Origin: Sulfurimonas xiamenensis
Lineage (GTDB): Bacteria; Campylobacterota; Campylobacteria; Campylobacterales; Sulfurimonadaceae
Direction: 5' to 3'
DNA: 64,000 bases
Assembly (NCBI RefSeq): GCF_009258045.1
Contig: NZ_CP041166.1
Span: 682,001 to 746,000 of the forward strand
How positions within the stretch are numbered: the first letter of the stretch is position 1; each line of letters begins with the position of its first letter. The notes under the pieces are model-generated. The model searched no databases, was not told where the DNA came from, and was given only the letters and a program-made list of their open reading frames with translations. The position numbers and the translations under genes were made by a program. Positions 16,011-24,298 of this stretch are shown piece by piece.

Positions 16011-17102
16011 ATGAAACTGCATCTTCTATTTATAGGCAATAAGTTTATATACAATAGAGCGTTAAAAGAGTACATTATTAGAAAAATTGAGCAAAAAGCT
16101 GATTTTATAAACTCAATAACTTTTTTTAAAGAGAGTGACAACTCACTTTTTTTATATCTAGAAAGAGAACTTCACTCTACAGACAAATATATAATTATAA
16201 CTACAAAACAGCATTTCTCAACTTTAGGAAAACTTATCTGTACAGTTACAAGTGATAATCAAGTTTTAAAAGATGATATGTTAATACCTTCAAATAGTTC
16301 TTTATATGAGAAAGGAAGTTATCTTTTGGAGTATAAAAATTCAACTGCAAATGTTTTGCATATAGATGAAATGGAAAAATTTCCAGAATTGTTATTAAAT
16401 TTTGAAGAAACAAAATATATTATGCATCTGTTTGATGAAAATGATAGAGAACATATGATCTCTTTAATTGCTCCAGTTGCACAAACATATGATGTAAAAA
16501 TAGATATAGTTGATATTATTGAAGGGTGGTTTATTGTTAATATCAGAAGTAAAAAATATGGTGATATATCTCAATTTATTGCCTCTGTTAAGCAGTTGTT
16601 TCCAAATAAGATTATTGCAGCAGAGAGTATAGAGAGCTATATTATAGATAGATTATCCTTACACAAAAAAAAGATCTCATTCGCTGAGAGTTGTACAGGT
16701 GGACTCTTAACCTACTATTTTACAAAAAACAATGGAGCTTCAAAGATACTTGATGGTTCATTGGTAACATATGCAAACAATATAAAAGAGAGTTGGCTTG
16801 GAGTAAATGCAGATACACTTGAAAAACATGGAGCAGTAAGCAGCGAAGTTGTTTTGGAAATGAGTGAAGGAGCACTAAATGTAAGTAACGCTGATTATGC
16901 CATATCTATAAGCGGAATTGCAGGTGATAGCGGAGGAACCAAATATAAACCGGTAGGTACTGTATACATAGGAGTAAGAAGTAAAATCAGACATAAAGAA
17001 ATTCACTTAAATCTCAATGGAGACAGGAACTATATTCAACATCAAAGTGTACTTTTTGCCATTAAAATGCTTCTACTGATGGATAAAGAGATGTTTTTTT
17101 AA
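16011..17102 (+). CDS. CinA-family protein with nicotinamide-nucleotide amidase domain
   Basis: A protein of 363 residues. The C-terminal 150 residues are a good CinA_C domain, with SFAESCTGGLLTYYFT, the GSLVTYANNIKESWLGV segment and SISGIAGDSGGTKYKPVGTVYIGV. This enzyme deamidates NMN to nicotinate mononucleotide, salvaging pyridine nucleotide after DNA ligation. The N-terminal 200 residues occupy the place of the MoaB-like pyrophosphatase domain but lack its GGxGPTxDD-type signature, so that half is probably inactive or structural. It stands alone between ileS and the tRNA cluster. Confidence 0.85.
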   Translation: MKLHLLFIGNKFIYNRALKEYIIRKIEQKADFINSITFFKESDNSLFLYLERELHSTDKYIIITTKQHFSTLGKLICTVTSDNQVLKDDMLIPSNSSLYEKGSYLLEYKNSTANVLHIDEMEKFPELLLNFEETKYIMHLFDENDREHMISLIAPVAQTYDVKIDIVDIIEGWFIVNIRSKKYGDISQFIASVKQLFPNKIIAAESIESYIIDRLSLHKKKISFAESCTGGLLTYYFTKNNGASKILDGSLVTYANNIKESWLGVNADTLEKHGAVSSEVVLEMSEGALNVSNADYAISISGIAGDSGGTKYKPVGTVYIGVRSKIRHKEIHLNLNGDRNYIQHQSVLFAIKMLLLMDKEMFF

Positions 17103-17119
17103 ATTTCTCTCTTTTTATC

Positions 17120-17148
17120 TTGACAATTAAAACCTATTTGTCTATAAT
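17120..17148 (+). promoter_or_regulatory. Consensus sigma-70 promoter of the tRNA cluster
   Basis: A perfect TTGACA (17120-17125), a 17-base spacer and a perfect TATAAT (17143-17148) are followed by the discriminator TTCGACCT. The first tRNA begins 29 bases further on. The sequence after the -10 box matches that before the tRNA(CAT) gene at 37183 (TATAATTCCGACCT), suggesting a shared stable-RNA discriminator. Confidence 0.9.
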
Positions 17149-17177
17149 TTCGACCTCTTAAACATTTAGGAGAAAAT

Positions 17178-17253
17178 GTCTTGTTAGCTCAGCTGGTAGA
17201 GCACGTCACTTTTAATGATGTGGCCGATGGTTCGAATCCATCACAGGACACCA
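17178..17253 (+). tRNA. tRNA-Lys (anticodon TTT)
   Basis: The 76 bases include an encoded CCA. The acceptor arms GTCTTGT and ACAGGAC pair fully (one G-U), the anticodon loop is CTTTTAA, and the T arm is GATGGTTCGAATCCATC. It is the first gene of the cluster behind the consensus promoter. Confidence 0.97.
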
Positions 17254-17265
17254 TTTTACATATGC

Positions 17266-17342
17266 GCGGTGGTAGTTCAGTTGGTTAGAATACCTGCCTG
17301 TCACGCAGGGGGTCGCGAGTTCGAGTCTCGTCCACCGCGCCA
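17266..17342 (+). tRNA. tRNA-Asp (anticodon GTC), copy 1
   Basis: The 77 bases include CCA. The acceptor GCGGTGG pairs with CCACCGC, and the anticodon arm CTGCC-TGTCACG-CAGG carries GTC. A second, identical copy is at 18108. Confidence 0.97.
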
Positions 17343-17350
17343 CTTTTTTA

Positions 17351-17426
17351 GGGCGCTTAGCTCAGTTGGTAGAGCGCTACCCTTACAAGGTAGATGTCAC
17401 TGGTTCGAGTCCAGTAGTGCCCACCA
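17351..17426 (+). tRNA. tRNA-Val (anticodon TAC), copy 1
   Basis: The 76 bases include CCA. The acceptor GGGCGCT pairs with AGTGCCC (one G-U), and the anticodon loop is CTTACAA. A second identical copy is at 17774. Confidence 0.97.
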
Positions 17427-17548
17427 TTTTTTTGATTATACTGCGTTAAATTTAAACTCGCATAGTTTGTTATGCTTCGTCAAAATTTGCCTTGTCTAAT
17501 ACAAAAAAAACAAGTTTTTTTACAAAGCCTTTTGTTTTAAATGAAAGT

Positions 17549-17624
17549 GACCCTTTCGTCTAGTGGCCAAGGACACTATCACTTCATGGTAGGGACAGAG
17601 GTTCAAATCCTTTAGGGGTCGCCA
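17549..17624 (+). tRNA. tRNA-Glu (anticodon TTC)
   Basis: The 76 bases include CCA. The acceptor GACCCTT pairs with AGGGGTC, and the anticodon arm CTATC-ACTTCAT-GGTAG carries TTC. The 122-bp gap before it holds only AT-rich sequence with no gene. Confidence 0.96.
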
Positions 17625-17654
17625 CTTATTGGTGTTATAAATAGAATAGATTTC

Positions 17655-17771
17655 AAATTCTTGATTTTGACTTTAATTGAGACAGATTCTTTGCGGAATG
17701 AGGAGCATAGTAAATCTATGTGACGAATGGAACAGAGGTTCTAATGAATAGTAAAGTAAAAAGCATAATTT
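17655..17771 (+). repeat. Structured tRNA-linked spacer repeat, copy A
   Basis: These roughly 117 bases precede the second tRNA-Val and match copy B (17985-18102) at roughly three quarters of positions. Shared blocks are AAATTCTTGATTTT, GAATGAGGAGCATAG, CTATGTGACGA, GGTTCTAA and AAAAAGCATAATTT. Two small hairpins are conserved in both: CTTGATT...AATTGAG (with G-U pairs) and CATAG-n5-CTATG with a different loop. Confidence 0.8.
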
Positions 17772-17773
17772 TA

Positions 17774-17849
17774 GGGCGCTTAGCTCAGTTGGTAGAGCGC
17801 TACCCTTACAAGGTAGATGTCACTGGTTCGAGTCCAGTAGTGCCCACCA
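17774..17849 (+). tRNA. tRNA-Val (anticodon TAC), copy 2
   Basis: Identical over its full length to the copy at 17351. It is preceded by spacer repeat A, indicating that a spacer-plus-tRNA unit was duplicated or that gene conversion keeps the tRNAs the same. Confidence 0.97.
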
Positions 17850-17984
17850 TAACATTATTTGTACGCGAAATGAACAAAGTCCATTTTACTGCGTTAACAC
17901 TAGGTTTTACTCAGCGTAAAGCTCATCGAACTAGTTCGATTTTGTTATACAGATAATTTTTATAGTGACAATTAGTAATTTATA

Positions 17985-18102
17985 AAATTCTTGATTTTTG
18001 TTTTAATCAAGGCGGATTCTTGAGTGAATGAGGAGCATAGTTGGACTATGTGACGATTTAGCGAAAGGTTCTAACGCGGAGAAAAGCAAAAAGCATAATT
18101 TA
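17985..18102 (+). repeat. Structured tRNA-linked spacer repeat, copy B
   Basis: This is the second copy of the element at 17655-17771, directly before the second tRNA-Asp. Here the first hairpin is perfect (CTTGATT with AATCAAG). The second keeps CATAG/CTATG around a changed loop, TTGGA instead of TAAAT. The 135 bases between tRNA-Val copy 2 and this repeat contain no recognisable gene. Confidence 0.8.
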
Positions 18103-18107
18103 AATGC

Positions 18108-18184
18108 GCGGTGGTAGTTCAGTTGGTTAGAATACCTGCCTGTCACGCAGGGGGTCGCGAGTTCGAGTCTCGTCCACCGCGCCA
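18108..18184 (+). tRNA. tRNA-Asp (anticodon GTC), copy 2
   Basis: Identical to the copy at 17266. It is followed by a T-run (CTTTTTTTT) that can end transcription of the cluster just before the convergent rodA gene. Confidence 0.97.
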
Positions 18185-18204
18185 CTACTTTTTTTTAAAA
18201 TCAA

Positions 18205-19353
18205 TTATAAAAAACTTTTTTTCCCTCTTTCGTCGTACATGTCTTTATATCTAAATGCTATAAGATTTTGCATTATTGCAAAAAGAATAACAAAAGTTAT
18301 AAAACTGCTTCCACCGTAACTAAACATTGGCAAAGGAACTCCGACAACTGGAGCATATCCTATAGTCATTGAAATATTTACAGACATATAGATAAAAATC
18401 ATAAATGATGTTGCTATAGTTACAACTTTTATGTAGTAATCAGTGTTAAAAATACTTAAACTCATAAGATGCAAAATAAGCAATACATATATAAGTATAA
18501 TACCTAAAGCCCCTAAAAATCCGCTTCTCTCAACTAAAAACGCAAAGATAAAATCACTTGTGGCAATGGGAAGAAATCTCATTTGGGTCTGTGTTGCTTC
18601 ATCTTTTGACTTGCCTGTCAGTCCGCCTGAGCCTATTGCAATGATAGATTGCTGAACATGATAGGAAGGTTTTTCGCTAAGAAAATCTTTGATTCTGACT
18701 TTTTGATAATCATGAAGCAAAAATTTGTAAGCAAGCGGGGAAAGAAGCACAATTGAACCAATAATAACTGCCCATATTTTCCAATGCACCCCTATAAAAA
18801 ACAGCACCCCGTAGCCAACTAGAAGAAGAATAATAGCAGTGCCTAAATCAGGCTCTTTTGCTATTAAAAAAAATGGCAGCAGTATGTAAATACTAATTTT
18901 TAAAAACTCTTTTAATCTATAGCCGTTTATGGGCGGAGGACTTTTTTTTATAAGATATGCGAGCATTAAAATCAGCGCCGGTTTTACAAATTCTGATGGC
19001 TGAATGGTAGCATTTATAAAAGGTATTTCTATCCATCTTTGTGCTCCGAGTCTTGCATGACCAAAAAATTCAACTGCAAAAAGCAACCCTATGCTAATCC
19101 AGTATATAAGGGGAATAAGCCAGCTCATTCTGCGAATCGGAAGGAAAAAAACAACTAAAAAAACTAAAAAAGAGATACCGACATAAGCCATCTGCTTTTG
19201 TGCAAGAGCAGGCACAACTTCGCCTATAAGCCAGTTTGAAGTAAGAATTAACGGAATGATAAGAATAATGGAAATAAAATCAAATTGTGCTAAAATACGC
19301 TTATCAATTCTCCACAAGTTTGAAACTCCATAAAATTTTAGAAATTGTATCAT
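18205..19353 (-). CDS. rodA: Rod shape-determining SEDS glycosyltransferase RodA
   Basis: This peptidoglycan polymerase of the elongation machinery sits in the inner membrane and works with PBP2. The product has 382 residues and about ten membrane helices. SEDS landmarks include ARLGAQRWIEIPFINATIQPSEFVKPALI (around 105-135), KEPDLGTAIILL (with the catalytic Asp in EPDLG) and the C-terminal GVPLPMFSYGGSSFITFVILF. The start region overlaps nothing. The neighbouring pseudouridine synthase diverges after only 13 bases, so the two promoters must overlap the opposite coding ends. Confidence 0.96.
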   Translation of the reverse strand: MIQFLKFYGVSNLWRIDKRILAQFDFISIILIIPLILTSNWLIGEVVPALAQKQMAYVGISFLVFLVVFFLPIRRMSWLIPLIYWISIGLLFAVEFFGHARLGAQRWIEIPFINATIQPSEFVKPALILMLAYLIKKSPPPINGYRLKEFLKISIYILLPFFLIAKEPDLGTAIILLLVGYGVLFFIGVHWKIWAVIIGSIVLLSPLAYKFLLHDYQKVRIKDFLSEKPSYHVQQSIIAIGSGGLTGKSKDEATQTQMRFLPIATSDFIFAFLVERSGFLGALGIILIYVLLILHLMSLSIFNTDYYIKVVTIATSFMIFIYMSVNISMTIGYAPVVGVPLPMFSYGGSSFITFVILFAIMQNLIAFRYKDMYDERGKKSFL

Positions 19354-19366
19354 AAAGGTTAGAAAT

Positions 19367-20338
19367 TTGAATGAAAAAAAGAGTTATATTTGCAACGAAG
19401 CCCAGCGTCTTGATACATTTTTAGCGTTAGAAATCGGGCAAAGTCGTTCACAAATTACACAGTTAATTAAAAAAGAGTGTGTGTATGTTGATGAAAAAAT
19501 AGTTTCTCGATGCGGTGTTAAACTAAAAGAAAATCAAGTAGTTAAAGTTAATTTTCCTGATGTTGAAACAAAACCGGCGTTAGATATTGATTTTCATGTT
19601 GAGACACTTTATGAAGATGATGATGTTTTGGTTATAAACAAACCAAGCGGACTTACAGTCCATCCTGCGCCCAGTGTAAAAGAAGCGACACTTGTTGACT
19701 GGTTAAAGCATAAAGGGATAAGACTCTCTACAATAAGCGGAGATGAACGCCATGGTATAGTTCACAGACTTGATAAAGGTACAAGTGGAACTATGGTAAT
19801 AGCAAAAAATAATGAAGCTCATGAATTTTTATCTGCTCAACTTCAAGATAAAAGTATGGGCAGATATTATTTGGCGGTTATTAATCCTCCTCTTAAAAAT
19901 GATTTAACTCAGATAGAGTGCCCCATTGCCAGAAGTTCAAATAATAGACTTAAAATGGCTTGTCAGGAGCACGGAAAATATGCTAAAACAGTTTTTAAAA
20001 ATTTAGCATTATCAAATGATGAGAAAAACCAGCTTGTCGCATGTAAACTTTTCACAGGAAGAACGCATCAAATTCGTGTTCATTTAGAGAGTATAAATCG
20101 TCACATAATAGGTGATCATATCTACTCTTTAAGCCCAAAACAAGAAAAATCAGAACGAATTTTGCTTCATGCGTATATAATATACTTCGTTCATCCCAAG
20201 AGCAAAGAGAAACTCTCTTTTGCCGTGTTGCCTGATGAAAAGATGATGGGATATATAAATAAGAAATTTAATAAGGAGCAAATAGATGAAATTATGGACA
20301 TTAATCACATTATGTACAGCTTCACTGCTAATTCTTAG
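19367..20338 (+). CDS. RluA-family pseudouridine synthase (RluD-like)
   Basis: This enzyme converts specific uridines of rRNA (or tRNA) to pseudouridine. Its 323 residues include an N-terminal S4 RNA-binding domain (RLDTFLALEIGQSRSQITQLIKK, about 14-36) and then the synthase domain with the catalytic Asp in HGIVHRLDKGTSGTMVIAK, and GRTHQIRVHLESINRHIIGD. An S4 domain makes RluD or RluC more likely than RluA. The last 53 bases overlap the start of the next gene in another frame, which suggests translational coupling. Confidence 0.93.
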   Translation: MNEKKSYICNEAQRLDTFLALEIGQSRSQITQLIKKECVYVDEKIVSRCGVKLKENQVVKVNFPDVETKPALDIDFHVETLYEDDDVLVINKPSGLTVHPAPSVKEATLVDWLKHKGIRLSTISGDERHGIVHRLDKGTSGTMVIAKNNEAHEFLSAQLQDKSMGRYYLAVINPPLKNDLTQIECPIARSSNNRLKMACQEHGKYAKTVFKNLALSNDEKNQLVACKLFTGRTHQIRVHLESINRHIIGDHIYSLSPKQEKSERILLHAYIIYFVHPKSKEKLSFAVLPDEKMMGYINKKFNKEQIDEIMDINHIMYSFTANS

Positions 20339-21650
20339 CGGTTGTGGTGCAAAACCAACACCAAAAAAAGAGGCGGTTGTAGATGATACACTGCCTATTG
20401 TTAAGCTTACCAACAACGGGACTATAGCTGATGTTAACGCAATAGCATTTGAGTGGGAACTTATAACAGATCCAAGAGTGAAGGGTGTGTATATATATAA
20501 AATTGATTTAGACAATGCAAAAGTGGATAGTGATGAATATTATGATACGGTTGATAATCGTTTTTCTACTCATTATCTTGATTCAAATGTAGAACCAAAT
20601 TCAAAATATGGATACTATTTTAAAACCTACAGTGCCAATGCTGAGTCAAAAAAAAGCAAAATAACTACAATATCTTCTTTGCCGTTAATGGAGTCTGTAG
20701 CGTGGCTTCATAGTATAGGAAGCATGCCAAGAAGTGCAAAAATAATTTGGCGGCCGCATACAAATCAAAAAGTAAAAGCTTATATAATTCAAAGAAAAAC
20801 TCTCGAAGAGGATATTTGGAGAGATATAGCAACGGTAAATGGGCGATTAAATGCGGAGTATATAGATAAAAATTTAAAAGATAATTATACATATAAATAT
20901 CGTATTAAAACAGTTACATTTGACAATCTCGTCTCAAAACCGAGTCAGGAAGTTACAGTTGTGACAAAAAAGCTGCCAAAAGAGCTGACACAAATAACCG
21001 CTTCAACCGATTTACCAAAAAAAATTGAAATTAAATGGGAAGAGAGCGATACAAAAGATTTTTTAGTATATAGACTTTATAGATCTTCTAGTATTGATGG
21101 GAGTTATAAGGTAGTTATTGATACAAAAAAGAATTCATATGTTGATTTGATTGAAGAAGATGGTAAAGAGTATTTTTACAGAGTGAGTGTTTTTGATAAA
21201 GATAAACTAGAAAGTGCTTATGAAAATCATTCAGTTTTAGGTAAAACTTTGATTAAACCAAAATCACCCTCTTTGGTTGAAGCAAAATTAGTTAATGGTA
21301 AAGTTACCATATCTTGGGTGAGTTCAGATTCAAGAGATAAAAGTTTTACTGTTCAAAAAAGATATAAAAAAAGTTTTATTGAAAGTTCAATTGAAGATTT
21401 TGAAAATATAAAAGGCACTCAATTTATTGATTCAGAAATTGAAGCCGGTAAAACATACTATTACAAAGTGTTTTCAATTGACACTCATGGCATTAAGTCA
21501 GAACCGAGTATAGAAATCGAGTTAAAAATCGAAGACAAGACAGAAAAAAACACTTTGAGCAATACAGAAAAAACATTACAACAAAATAACTCTGTAGATG
21601 TAAATAAAGTAGATGAAGAGATAATAATACCAATACAAGATTTTAATTAA
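20286..21650 (+). CDS. Fibronectin type III domain lipoprotein
   Basis: A protein of 454 residues with a lipoprotein signal: MKLWTLITLCTASLLILSGCG, with the lipobox Cys at 20. After it come four fibronectin type III-like beta sandwiches (roughly 35-130, 135-225, 228-320 and 322-415), each with the Trp and Tyr positions of the fold, for example AKIIWRPHTNQKVKAYIIQRK and YYYKVFSIDTHG. A disordered charged tail follows. The ribosome-binding site AAGGAG at 20273 supports the ATG at 20286 inside the preceding gene. It is conserved in this position in related genomes as far as I recall. The role is probably envelope protein binding, not enzymatic. Confidence 0.9.
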   Translation: MKLWTLITLCTASLLILSGCGAKPTPKKEAVVDDTLPIVKLTNNGTIADVNAIAFEWELITDPRVKGVYIYKIDLDNAKVDSDEYYDTVDNRFSTHYLDSNVEPNSKYGYYFKTYSANAESKKSKITTISSLPLMESVAWLHSIGSMPRSAKIIWRPHTNQKVKAYIIQRKTLEEDIWRDIATVNGRLNAEYIDKNLKDNYTYKYRIKTVTFDNLVSKPSQEVTVVTKKLPKELTQITASTDLPKKIEIKWEESDTKDFLVYRLYRSSSIDGSYKVVIDTKKNSYVDLIEEDGKEYFYRVSVFDKDKLESAYENHSVLGKTLIKPKSPSLVEAKLVNGKVTISWVSSDSRDKSFTVQKRYKKSFIESSIEDFENIKGTQFIDSEIEAGKTYYYKVFSIDTHGIKSEPSIEIELKIEDKTEKNTLSNTEKTLQQNNSVDVNKVDEEIIIPIQDFN

Positions 21651-21662
21651 AAACGAGAATAA

Positions 21663-22835
21663 ATGCCACACCTACATATAGAAGAGTTTAAAAAAACAGA
21701 GTTTCCATCGCAAGAAGATGGAGTTTTATTTAATTTTATAGCTGATAATATTAACCATAAAGAGGAGAAACTAATTTCAGTTAAAGTAGATGAAAATGAG
21801 TTTTTTTTATTGGTTAAAGATGAAAATGGAAAGAGTTTATTAAAAAGTGACAAATTAACAAGACCTGCTTCGATATATAATGTACATAAGGCTCTTTTGT
21901 CTTATGCAAAAGCAGCTCATTTAAATGTGCTCTCTTCAAATGTGCCGCAAAATCAAAAAAATATTCATCTTCAAGAGGTTACAGCGCTCAAAGATATAAA
22001 CTATTTTGCAACAAACTTTCCAAAAAACAGAGAAATTCGTATTGAAGTTGGTTTCGGCTCAGGCCGTCATCTGCTTCATCAAGCCATAAACAATCCAGAT
22101 ACTCTTTTTATCGGTATAGAGATACATCACCCCTCAATTGAGCAGGTATTAAAACAGATAACAATTAAAAATCTTGATAATTTGCTTGTATTAAACTATG
22201 ATGCAAGACTTTTTATGGAACTAGTACCATCAAATATTGTAGGAAAAATTTATGTGCATTTTCCTGTTCCATGGGATAAAAAACCTCATAGAAGGGTTAT
22301 CTCCACTGCATTTATTGAAGAAGCAAATCGTATCTTAAAAGTTGGAGGAACTTTAGAGCTTAGAACGGATAGTGAAAACTATTATGCTTACTCTTATGAA
22401 ACTTTTATAGCTTTTAAAAAAACAACACTTTATATAAATAAAAACAGAGATATTGCAGTAACAAGCAAGTATGAAGACCGATGGAAAAAGATGGAAAAAA
22501 ACATTTATGATTTGACTATGATAAATGATGAAGAGTCTTCCGAGTTAATCTTAGAAGGTGATTTTAATTTTTCAGAAGTAAAACTTTCAACTGAAGAAAT
22601 TTTAAAACTTCATAAAGAGATAAAAAAATTTAATGGTGGATTTATTCATTTTGAGAGAACTTATATGTTAAAAGATGGGATAATGCTTCGTATGTCAATG
22701 GGCAGTTTTGACAAACCTGAGCATCTTTATGTTATTGTTAAAAAAGATAAAGCATTTTACTATCCAAACTCTCCTTTAAAATCAAAAAGCAATCTTGCGG
22801 CACATCAATTTTTAAACAGAGTTCTTCATGGATAG
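21663..22835 (+). CDS. trmB: tRNA (guanine-N7-)-methyltransferase, long form
   Basis: This enzyme methylates G46 in the variable loop of tRNAs with S-adenosylmethionine. The product has 390 residues; the typical enzyme is about 240. The extra 115 residues at the N-terminus and a C-terminal 100-residue domain are typical of Campylobacterota TrmB. Motif I is [18 protein letters not shown] near 120, followed by [15 protein letters not shown]. The signature [17 protein letters not shown] near 195 corresponds to the NFPDPWPKKRHHKRR motif of the family. It overlaps ftsE by 8 bases. Confidence 0.94.
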   Translation: MPHLHIEEFKKTEFPSQEDGVLFNFIADNINHKEEKLISVKVDENEFFLLVKDENGKSLLKSDKLTRPASIYNVHKALLSYAKAAHLNVLSSNVPQNQKNIHLQEVTALKDINYFATNFPKNREIRIEVGFGSGRHLLHQAINNPDTLFIGIEIHHPSIEQVLKQITIKNLDNLLVLNYDARLFMELVPSNIVGKIYVHFPVPWDKKPHRRVISTAFIEEANRILKVGGTLELRTDSENYYAYSYETFIAFKKTTLYINKNRDIAVTSKYEDRWKKMEKNIYDLTMINDEESSELILEGDFNFSEVKLSTEEILKLHKEIKKFNGGFIHFERTYMLKDGIMLRMSMGSFDKPEHLYVIVKKDKAFYYPNSPLKSKSNLAAHQFLNRVLHG

Positions 22836-23499
22836 AGTTATTGTGGCCAAAGATCTTTCATTATCTTATTCAAATAATGAAACTATTATCAATAAAGTAA
22901 ATTTTTCAGTAAACTCTGGCAGTTTTGTATTTATAACGGGAGCAAGCGGCAGCGGAAAATCAACACTTTTAAAATCTCTTTTTGGAGCATTAAAGCCAAA
23001 GCAGGGAAGTCTTATAGTCGGGGGTGTTGAACTTGCAGGTGTTTCACGCTCAAAACTAAATTTTTTAAGACGACATATAGGAATTGTTTTTCAAGATTAT
23101 AAGTTAATAAAAGAGTGGACCATCGATAAAAATATTATGCTTCCTTTGCTTATTAGCGGGTATGTAAAAAGTGTTGCAAATAATCAAGTAGATAAATTAT
23201 TGAAACATGTAAGACTCAATCATCAATCAGGCAAATATCCGCTTGAACTCAGCGGTGGCGAGCAACAGAGAGTTGCAATGGCTAGAGCACTTGCTCATAA
23301 TCCTATTATGATTTTAGCTGATGAGCCTACAGGCAATCTTGATGAATACTCTTCACAGTTAATTTGGAATCTTCTAGAGGGCGCGAATGAACAGCTAAAT
23401 ACTACAGTTATAGTTGTCACACATCATATTCCGCAAAATTTAAATATCGATTATAAACATTTTCATATAGAATATGGGAGTATACATGAAGTCTGTTAA
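22828..23499 (+). CDS. ftsE: Cell-division ABC transporter ATP-binding protein FtsE
   Basis: This cytoplasmic ATPase works with FtsX to control peptidoglycan hydrolysis at the septum. Its 223 residues include Walker A GASGSGKS (38-45), a Q-loop FQDYKL, the signature [15 protein letters not shown] and Walker [14 protein letters not shown]. It is short, as FtsE proteins are. Its neighbours ftsX and an EnvC-like gene complete the module. Confidence 0.94.
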   Translation: MDRVIVAKDLSLSYSNNETIINKVNFSVNSGSFVFITGASGSGKSTLLKSLFGALKPKQGSLIVGGVELAGVSRSKLNFLRRHIGIVFQDYKLIKEWTIDKNIMLPLLISGYVKSVANNQVDKLLKHVRLNHQSGKYPLELSGGEQQRVAMARALAHNPIMILADEPTGNLDEYSSQLIWNLLEGANEQLNTTVIVVTHHIPQNLNIDYKHFHIEYGSIHEVC

Positions 23500-24298
23500 G
23501 AACCATTTTTCATTAGTAATTGCACTATTGAGTATATTGTTTTCTATACAGGCGTTTTTTATTATTGATCGTTCAATTGAAGCATATAAAACAAATCTAG
23601 CAAATATTTATTCTGTTATAGCAGTTAGCAAAAAGCCTTTGGCTAATAGTGATATTTTAAGTATAAATAAATTAATAGCAGGCGTGCAAGAACTTTCACC
23701 TGATGCTGTAATAGAGAAATTCAGCAGTGATATGACAAGTGAAAATAGAGAACTTTTAAAAAATACATTGCCAAAGTTTTACAAATTAAGTCTTGCTTAT
23801 TATCCAACGCCGCAGGAAGTCAAAAAATTAAGAAGCGACTTATTAAACAGCAGCAATATAACAAAAGTAGAAGATTTTTCTTATGCTCATGATACTACAT
23901 ACAAGCTTTTGCTTTTATTTAAAAATGTTGTTGCGCTTTTTGCTTTCGTAGTTTTTGTTGTTACTGTTTTATTGATAATGAAAGAACTGAAAATTTGGCA
24001 ATATAAACATAATGAACGAATGACAATTATGGGATTTTTCGGTGCAGCTTTATGGCTTCGTTCAGCTGTACTTTTTAGGCTTGCCATAGTTGATGCATTG
24101 ATAGCGAGTTTTTTAGCTTTTGGAATGTTTATCTATCTTTCATCATCTCCTTGGTTGATAGATCAGTTTAGCAATATTGGAATAAAGATAGTTATATTTA
24201 ATCCCATAGATGATTTTTTATTTCTTTTAAGTATTGCTATATCTATTTCAATACTTTTAGCATTTCTTATAGTTTTGGGACATAAAGAAGAAGCATGA
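23486..24298 (+). CDS. ftsX: Cell-division protein FtsX
   Basis: This is the membrane partner of FtsE. ATG 23486 is preferred (270 residues) because GGGAG lies 5 bases upstream; an ATG at 23474 would add only four residues. Four membrane helices are seen: about 8-27 followed by a large periplasmic domain (30-145), then three at 150-175, 190-222 and 237-262. That is the FtsX topology, in which the first periplasmic loop binds the hydrolase activator. It overlaps ftsE by 14 bases and the next gene by 4. Confidence 0.9.
   Translation: MKSVKNHFSLVIALLSILFSIQAFFIIDRSIEAYKTNLANIYSVIAVSKKPLANSDILSINKLIAGVQELSPDAVIEKFSSDMTSENRELLKNTLPKFYKLSLAYYPTPQEVKKLRSDLLNSSNITKVEDFSYAHDTTYKLLLLFKNVVALFAFVVFVVTVLLIMKELKIWQYKHNERMTIMGFFGAALWLRSAVLFRLAIVDALIASFLAFGMFIYLSSSPWLIDQFSNIGIKIVIFNPIDDFLFLLSIAISISILLAFLIVLGHKEEA

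Noticed and set aside
17215-17956. Open frames across the tRNA cluster
   Set aside because: They are translations of tRNA genes and their spacers (for example LSSVGRALPLQGRCHWFESS-type artefacts).
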